Shown here: positions 56,164 through 64,000 of the stretch, in pieces
Numbering within the stretch: position 1 is the first letter of the stretch
Layout: the number at the start of each line of letters is the position of its first letter
Origin: Corythucha ciliata
Taxonomy: Eukaryota; Arthropoda; Insecta; Hemiptera; Tingidae
Direction of reading: 5' to 3'
Assembly: GCA_038030265.1 (NCBI GenBank)
Contig: CM075939.1
Span: 9,157,253 to 9,221,252 of the forward strand
Length of the DNA stretch: 64,000 nt
Made by a program: the position numbers and the translations under genes
The notes under the pieces: generated by a model
Told to the model about the DNA's origin: nothing
The model's database searches: none
The model's input: only the letters and a program-made list of their open reading frames with translations

Positions 56164-57804
56164 CTGAAACATACGAGGGGTTGAGGGAGGGGGGATTTAT
56201 TAGTTATTTGCCAATCCAAAAATGAAAATCGATAACCTGTAAGTCACCCCCCCCTCCACCTGATAAGTGTCCCAAGGTATCAACATCACCCCTCCCAGCC
56301 CCACCAATAAACACCAAGGCCGGTTCACAAAACTCTCTTTGACAACCCATTCGCGAAACCGGTTTTTTTTATTTCTCGCTTTCAAGCCGCTTAGCGCGGA
56401 TTGAAAGATGGAATGAGAAGGGGGAGTGCCACCTCCTTAAAAAAAAAAACGAAAAAAAAAAAAGAAGAAGTCTTTTCGAGTCTTTGAAAGCACCCCAAGG
56501 ATACGGCACAGTTTTTCCCGAGAGGCCACAAATAATTTATCGAGACGAACTGTTCAAATCTGGTCGGTGTAAAATCAGAGTTAGTTGAGATTCACCTTCT
56601 AACCAAGCTCCTTCAAGAAATTTTAGTCTTTTTTGGAGAACGTCAAACCCTTTTGATTCATTCAAGAAGCTTTTCACCCAATTCTATTATTGTAATAGTA
56701 CGACGACGTTTAAGAGAAAGAAAAGTAGGCGGGCAGGAGGAACCTTGTGACTTCTTTCTGAATTGAATTCTATAGAATCAAAAAAGGGAAAGCAGGGCAA
56801 TTCATTTCTAAAAATTTAATTCACAATACTGGCAACTTGTAGTATAAAAATATAACACACTTTAATGAGACCCTGATTTTATGACTAGATCGTACATATC
56901 AGCACCCCCTCTCTTAATTCAGGATGTTTTGAGCTGCCAAAGTAAACCTACTTCAGAAAAAATTATGATTTCGTTGACCTCCCTCAACCCCCTCCCCCAC
57001 ATTTTTAGTACGTATTGGCATTCCAATCAACTTTATACCTGATCAAACTCGAACGCGAATAGTTTCAACAATGCGGTAACCCGCAAACTATACCGTTATT
57101 AAAGCACTCGCGGTCAAGAAGGAGGAGGGTACGGGAATAAAAGGACAAGAAGTGTATGAATCGGTTACCACAAATTCGATTTTTTGGATAGTTTTTTAAA
57201 GTCTTGTAAGGGAAGGGAAGTCAAGCTTGTCCTTCAACTGAACGTCAGGGTCCAGTTGGACAATGACGATGCGACCTTTATATAGTTCGTGCGAAAACAA
57301 TGGGGGTGAGAAGTGTGGTGCGAATTATATTCTGTGTGAAAGCAGAAATTGGCTTCCGTATATCAGGCGCAAACTAGGGTGATCAACCCGTCGAGGTTAC
57401 TGCCAATTAATTAGCCTCTTACCGTCTTACGTTAGCCTGTCACAATAAGCCGCGCCGCAACTCCACAAACAGTAATTTTTTATATTGTTCGACAAATGGT
57501 ATCGGCTAAAATTGCGAAAAGCGGTGCTCAACGTATGGGCTACTCAACTCATCCATACCTGAAGCTGGGGCGAGGGAAATTTACTGGTTGGAGGGGGAGA
57601 GGGTCTTCAACGCGGCAAAACAAACATCATGTGCAGTCGTCATATACACGTAAACAAGAAAAATACCAATTGACACAATTTTTAGTATTTCGTGAATGTT
57701 AAATAACTTTAGGTACTAATTAACTAATTTCTTGAGTAACACATTCTTTATTCTTTACTCATGCTTCATTCCACATTCTTCATGCCGACTAGTTTCGGGG
57801 TAAA
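56164..57804. other. Upstream of the RhoGAP first coding exon: no gene seen
   Basis: Should contain intron and possibly an untranslated exon of the RhoGAP gene, but none can be placed. Simple repeats only. Confidence 0.35.
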
Positions 57805-58061
57805 GCACACCATTCTCAAGGCATCCGCAGGCAGAAACAAATCACTTTGTCACATGTCAAGTCACACAAAAATTCCCAACAATCTGCTAACAGACAGGCA
57901 TCAAAGAAACGTGTTTCTCCACTCACACTTGTTTCCACGGAGTGGTGAAACAAGTTTCCTTGAAGCCTGTCTGTCAGCAGATTGTTGGGAATTGTTGTGT
58001 GATTTTTGACATGTGACAAAGAGATTTGTTTCTGCCTGCGGATGCCTTGAGAATGGGGTGC
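57805..58061. repeat. MITE-like element, ~95-base arms
   Basis: 57805-57901 and 57965-58061 are reverse complements with few differences (TCAAGGCATCCGCAGGCAGA; CCCAACAATCTGCT). The loop holds a secondary hairpin around TTTCCACGGAG. Confidence 0.85.
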
Positions 58062-58299
58062 ATTACGGTTAGAATCCGTCAAAAACTAACATTCCCTATT
58101 GTAAAATATTGTTGTAGCCTTCTAAGTAAGATTTTCGGTCCAAAAACTGACAATGTTTTCCCCCAGAAATATTGATACATGTAGGAAGAGCCTAGCTCTC
58201 CAATACAGAGTGTCCGAGTTTTCAACTTCTTGCTTGGGAGACGTTAAAAACTGACTTTTTTTAGCCCAAAAGTAAATATTTTAATCTGAAACATAATGT

Positions 58300-61130
58300 T
58301 TCATTCTGAAACAGACAATTTCACGCAGTAGCCGAAGTGTTACCCCAAAACTGAAGTTTTCACAACACAACTGGCGATTTTACCCCGAAAAACTCAAGTC
58401 ATACACTAGAACTGGCGATTTTACCCCCCCCCCCCTCCCGAAACTCACGTTGTACACTGTAACTGACGAATTTACCCTATAACTGGATATTTTACTTCAA
58501 AAGTGGCGACTCTGTCTTGAAAACTCTGACGACTTCAACACAAAACTGACGATTTTACCAAAATACTGAAAATTTGTTCCCATTTAAGGCGATATTACAC
58601 CAAAACAGACGATTTCACGCCAAAGCTAAGGTGTTACCCCAAAAGTAGAGATGCCAGTACAAAACTGGCGATTTTACCTCAAACACCTTGGCGGTTTTAC
58701 CTTAAAAATGAATATTTTACTATGCAACTGTTCATTTTACCACTAAACTGTCTATTTTTAACTACCAAATTGGAGACGTTACTCTATAACGACGATTTAA
58801 CTCCAAACTTCACGATTTAGCTCCAACCTGAAGGGTTCTTCCGATGGTTTCACTGCAAAAACTGGCCATATTACCTAAACTGTCGGTTCTAAACCCAAAA
58901 CTAACGATTTCATAAAAAACTCATGTTATACATATGTATCTCTTAACTAACAATTTCACCCTAAAACTCACGGCACCACCCCAAAACTGTACAATTTACT
59001 CCAAAACTGCCGAAGTTTTCTCCTAAACGGATGATTTTCCGCCGAAACTAATACGTCTCTGCCTTGAAATGTCTGACGGTTTTAACACAAATTAAACTGA
59101 CAATTTCATCACAATACTGACGACTTTACCACAATACCGACGATTTCACCACAATACTGATGATTTGTTCCCAAACAAGACTAGATTACGCCCAAACAGA
59201 CAATTTTGCGCCAAAGCTGACATGATACCCCAAAAGATGTCGCTACAAAACTGGGCGATTTTGACCCAAAATGATGGCTTTAGCTTTCAAAATATTACGA
59301 TTTCATCCCAAAAACTCACGTTACGTACATAACTGACGATTTCACCATATAACTGGTGGTTATCACCCCCCCCCCCCCACCACAAAGGTTATTTATTTTA
59401 CCCCAAAACTGGATATTTTACACCAAAATTGACGTTTTCTCCAAAAATATGGGTTTACGTTAAAACTAACGACTTTGCCTTGAAAACCACTAATTTGTTT
59501 TTTAGGGTGAAATCAGCAGTTTCGTATTGAAAATTCAGTTTTTTGGTAATTATTTTAAAGTAGAAACTTGGATTTTGGGTTAAACAACTTTTGTGTTGTG
59601 GTAAAACCACCAGGAAAAACTGACAAATTTAGTTTGAGAGTAAAATCTTCAGTTTTGATGACGTCATCTTTGGCGTGAAATGTTTAGTATTGGCCTAAAA
59701 TCGTCATTTTCCGAGTTGAAATCCTCTAAAACTAAGGATTACGCGTCAAAATTGACGTTTCATATCATAACTTAAGATTTCAATGCAACATTAGTGATTT
59801 TATCCTCGAACTAAATTTGACAAACATTTCCCTCAAAACGAAACGTTCACCCCCCCCCCCACCCACCACTGATGGTTTTACCACAAAACTAGCAACTTTT
59901 CCTCAAAACGGACGTTTTTAACCCAAAATTGAAGTTTTTACCCCAAAACGTCTAACAGAAAACTTGTGTTCTCACTATAAATTGGCGGTTTCACCCTGAA
60001 AATAACCCTAAACACTATGTATAAAAAATAAATAAATAAAAAAAATCAAGTGGTTAAAATGTTTACATCGAAACTGCCGATTTTAGCACAAAAATGGTAA
60101 TTTTAGCATGAAATTGCGGTTTAAGCACAAACATGGCGATTCTAGTATAGGTACTGGTATTGTGATTCTTGCACAAAACTGCTAATTTTATCACTAAGCT
60201 GGCGATTTTAGATTTCGGAGAAGCGTAATTCGAGAAATTGGGGTTTCATTGAGAAATGGTCTATGTGGTTCGAAAAATCTGCAAAATTTGTTGTTGAATT
60301 AGGCAACCCCCAAAATTGATTTGTCAGTCACCGAAACTCACGGTTTTCGCGAAACAAATCCGCGAACTGATGTTTTTTAGATAGCGCAATTTCAGCAATT
60401 GGGGGCTTAAGTGAGCCAAACGCGTGAAAATGTTTTTTGAGGGCAAAATGCGCGAAATCGGTTATGTTTTTTTAAAAACGGACGATTTCACGCAAAAACT
60501 GAAGTCTCTAAAGGTCCGTTCACAAGCTCTATGTTTGCGTCGTGCGGAGTCTATGCAATCAAACAAATTTATTCTCTCGAAAAATGAAGCATTTTGATAG
60601 ACTGCGTAGACACCACACAACGAAAACGTAGAGCTTGTGAACGGGCCTTAACCTCTTGAAACTGACCATTCGACCTTGTGATTTTACCTCAAAATCATAG
60701 ATTTTTCTCCAAAACTAACCATTTTACGCCATCCCAAAACGCCTTATTTAAACTAAAACTGGCGATTTTTCGCGAGTTGAAGTTTTTATCCAAAAACTTG
60801 AGATTCCACCCTAAACCTACATTGTTCACTCCAAAAATGACGATTCCCACTAAAACTTATGGTTTCCTCTATAAGTGACGATTTTAAAACAGAAGGGTTG
60901 TTTACTTTATTATCCAAAACTGACGGATTTTAGGCGTTACGCTTACGTTTCATCCCAAGACTACTAAACTAGCGAATGCACTACAAAACTAGCGATTTTA
61001 CCCCAAAACTAAAGGCGCGGTGTTACCTCATAAATGAATATTTTACCACGTAACTGGAGACCTTAACACAAAAATGGAGATTTTACCACAAAACAGACGA
61101 TTTTAACACAAAACTGGCAATTTTAAATAT
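58300..61130 (+). repeat. Long degenerate ~20-24-base array (family 3)
   Basis: Units around CCAAAACTGACGATTTTACC recur for about 2.8 kb with heavy drift in length and sequence, interrupted by poly-C runs (58427, 59366, 59851), a more diverged block (59480-59700) and a MITE at 60512-60648. No frame persists. Confidence 0.8.
60512..60648. repeat. PIF/Harbinger-like MITE, copy 2 (137 bases)
   Basis: Flanked by TAA on both sides (60509-60511, 60649-60651). Same 137-base length as copy 1 at 47979-48115. It inserted into the family 3 array, so it is younger than the array. Confidence 0.85.
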
Positions 61131-64000
61131 AAATTAGACATAGAAACCCGAGATTTGATTCTCTAGACTCAATTGAGCTTCAAACTGCGAAATACTTTTT
61201 TGTACAGCACAAACATTCATGCTTGATTGTTGGTAAACGATGTTGTCCTCTTCACTTGTTCTACCCATGGAAGTATAATGGTTCACGCAGGGAGGACTGG
61301 TTTTAAGGTTTTTCATTTTGGTCCCTATAATTAATCGATCAAGACTCGATTGACAACCGACTGACAAACAGTGGGATTTTGCCCACTTTACATGTTTTAG
61401 TCTGTTTGGGTCAAAATTTCACGTTTATTGGCCAGTGTCATTATCTGAGACATAATTATCAGTTATTAGACGTTGAAAGGCTGCACCAGTAAATTGCAGT
61501 TTACAGGCAAATAGTGAGGATTTTTAAAATCTAAAATCGGGATTGGGGTAAACAGGAAGTTTTCACTCTTCTCGGATAAAATTGTTGGTTTTTTTTTTTT
61601 AAATCCGAAGTCAGGTCCTAAGAACGACTTGACAGATCTCAGGCCAAATATGGCCCTTCCCACGCATCGAAGTGACATGAACAATTGACCCTTATTGTCG
61701 TGTCATCAAGTTTCTTGGGCGAAATTCCCATTTCACTCCTTCTAGGAGTGAATTTACGACCTATTTTAGGGCTCTTGCGAGAAAAATTACATTTTTGTTG
61801 AGGCAGTTGCAAGAGTGAATAAGGTAGATATTATCATATTCCACATTTTGCCAAATCAAATTATGGTAGACATGTGAAGTTTGTACTTTTCGATGGTATC
61901 TAGGGGTGGGCAGCTGCCCCACAAAGACTTCGCTTCTGCCACCTCTGCCCCTTCTGGCTACGCCCATTTGGTCGAGTGGAGAGTCTCTTCGCTAAATAGT
62001 CAGATGTGTAGAGAGGGGAAGCGCAATTTCAAGCAAGTTTTCCGAAAGAACAGTCGGTTTGAAAATAAAGATGATTGCCCCCAGGCTGAACTGCAAACCA
62101 TTGCTAGAACTGGACCGGTACCGTTTGCCTATACGGGGTTTTATCACCTATAGGTCAACTGGCGAAGTCAGCCAATCTTATGGATGGATAAAATGGCTTT
62201 GTTCCATAGACCGGTTTAGTCAGTTCTTCAAAAGGAAGAAAGGACTGGCTCTCGCTCGCTGATTTCAATAACCAGAGGAAATTCCCTGGAAACCACGTAA
62301 TTTGTAATCTTCAAAAAGTTCATCGACTATAACAAAACTGTTGAAGGTAAAAAGAACTAGGGCTCAAGGTCACAACAAGTAAAAGCATGGGGCCGGGAAG
62401 AGTGGTTTGATTAAACGAGTAATAAAAACAATAATTAAAGATGTAAAAAAAAAACGAGGGGAATTTTATAATAAAGGCTGTTAGCGTAGAATCAGACAAA
62501 GAAAAAACTATACGTGATTTGTCGCTTTTAACTTGAGAATTAGTTATTACTTATTATCGACCTTGTCAGGTAACTTCCAAGAGTAAATTAGCTCAAACTA
62601 CGCAACATTCCTGCAACCCCCCCCCCTCCACAACTCTCCGAACTGTGTTTTCTTCTGTACGTAAACACACCTTTATGACGTTAGAAGCCGGGTCTACCGT
62701 GGGTTGTAGACGACGACCTTAAGTGACATTCATAGCCTATAACAAGGGTACGCAAAGCCTCCTCATCGGATTTATATAGAAGTCTAAATTGTGTCCCCTG
62801 AGGCCCCCAAAGATAGACAACTTGAAAAAATTCACGGTGTTATGTTCGGTTAACAGAAAGGTTCAAATTCGAGCAAAAATGTAACTTTCTCCACGTAATA
62901 AATACGAAGACCTCTCTTTTTCTGGCCCAGGAGAGAGAATTTCTTTGCCTCGTCAGGAGGACCACTTTACCCTTTAAAAAAACTCAAAATCCTACGCCTC
63001 ATCACCGCAAAATACGATGTTGTACATTACGACCGGTCTGACCTATACACGATGACATTCGTGGGAAATCCTCCCCTCCCCTCCTAACACCTATCGGCCC
63101 TACAATGTCTAGACGCGGTCTTCGACATTCTTAAACAACATAAAAAAGGGAAGAAGAAAAAAACTCCCCCGAGTTAGATAACCTCATTCAACGGGACCAC
63201 CTTGAACCGATCTGACATTTTCTCAAACAACCTTATACCTGCCTATAATGTAACGAGGAGACAACATCCAGTAAATAGAGCGCACACTCGCTTTATTCGC
63301 ACAAAAAAATAATCAATGGAACTTTTTATTGCAAACGTATTAGAATACACCTGGACCCGTGGTCCACATTCCCCCCTTCATACAAGAAAGAAATATTATG
63401 CAAAAGGGGCGATGCGATGAGCAACGCAGCGCAACAGAAATTGTTTAGGTAACTTCTAACTTGGATTGGTGGGAGGGAGGAGATGCGGTTAAAAAAATTC
63501 GAGTCATTTAAATTGAGTTTTTTTCCATCCTTTGTATGTCTTTTTCCTTCTTCTTTAGCGAATTAAATCATGCAATTCGTGAATTTTTCGCTTCAAAATT
63601 ATACAGAAATGACGATAATTTGTTTCTCACTGCTCCAACTATGTTGTGTTCTTAAAAAGAAAGATCAAGACAATGACTAAGAAACAAAAAAAGAACGGTT
63701 CTTCGCCTACTGATTTTTATCTGTTAACCCATTTAATTTGTAGTGATTTTATAACAACCTAGCCAACTTTTTTTAATAGTATAGGTAACAGTTTTAAAAA
63801 CTTGGTCAGTGGCAGAGTGTTAAGATAGGGCCATGCCTACGCAATAAAAGCGGTAATAAGAGAGTTTTTCAATTAATTCTGATTGATAAAACAAAGATCC
63901 ACGAAGTTGCGTGCTACAGCTAGCGGGCGTTCGTAGCGTTTACATACACGATTTGAGTAGTGTACCCATGACGAAACGGCAAACGTACAATTAATTATTG
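61131..64000. other. No gene recognised at the right end
   Basis: Apart from the repeat end at 61903-61968 (matching 52255-52350), I see only AT-rich sequence with G/C runs. No exon, RNA gene or transposase motif was found. Confidence 0.4.

Noticed and set aside
58300..61130. CRISPR-like or satellite interpretation of the repeated units
   Set aside because: Units are too diverged and have no constant repeat with unique spacers; the genome is eukaryotic.

Overview
This is a eukaryotic nuclear window, most likely from a small-genome protostome invertebrate; I cannot name the species. The evidence is GT-AG introns of mostly 61-104 bases, a complete bilaterian-type RhoGAP gene, Pol III tRNA genes with internal A and B boxes, and remains of Ty3/gypsy, LINE-type, Penelope-like, Tc1/mariner and PIF/Harbinger-like elements. 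No bacterial operon structure is present.

Layout. 0.2-0.6 kb is a near-perfect hairpin. 0.8-6 kb is a repeat carrying degenerate ~29-base arrays and a broken LINE-type retrotransposon. 8.27-11.19 kb is an array of nine identical tRNA-Thr(GGT)-like genes (six reverse, three forward, 323-base period) between 12-base direct repeats. 11.5-12.9 kb holds foldback repeats. 14.2-20.6 kb is a second, inverted copy of the 0.8 kb repeat, split by a 4.4 kb Ty3/gypsy element with 161-base LTRs and a decayed pol. 21.2-22.7 kb is more arrays and a 189-base-arm hairpin. 23.1-23.9 kb is a compact four-exon gene of unknown function with a mitochondrial-type N terminus. 24.2-34.4 kb is a transposon graveyard. 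It includes a Penelope-like RT/GIY-YIG element between ~547-base inverted repeats that carry hammerhead-ribozyme-like motifs, and two mariner-type elements joined at TA dinucleotides.

Gene-bearing end. A small secreted peptide gene (35.1-35.5 kb, +) converges on a 13-coding-exon ARHGAP18/28/40 (Conundrum-type) RhoGAP gene (35.76-56.15 kb, -). Their poly(A) signals lie about 10 bases apart. I rebuilt the RhoGAP gene exon by exon; every splice phase agrees and it encodes 744 residues. Its first coding intron is 14.5 kb and full of MITEs and degenerate arrays. 56-64 kb has no recognisable coding exon and is dominated by a ~20-base degenerate array (58.3-61.1 kb) into which a 137-base MITE inserted.

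How it fits together. Host genes are sparse: two small genes and one long one. The rest is nested repeats, and several unrelated-looking degenerate arrays share a similar AAAAYTGA core.
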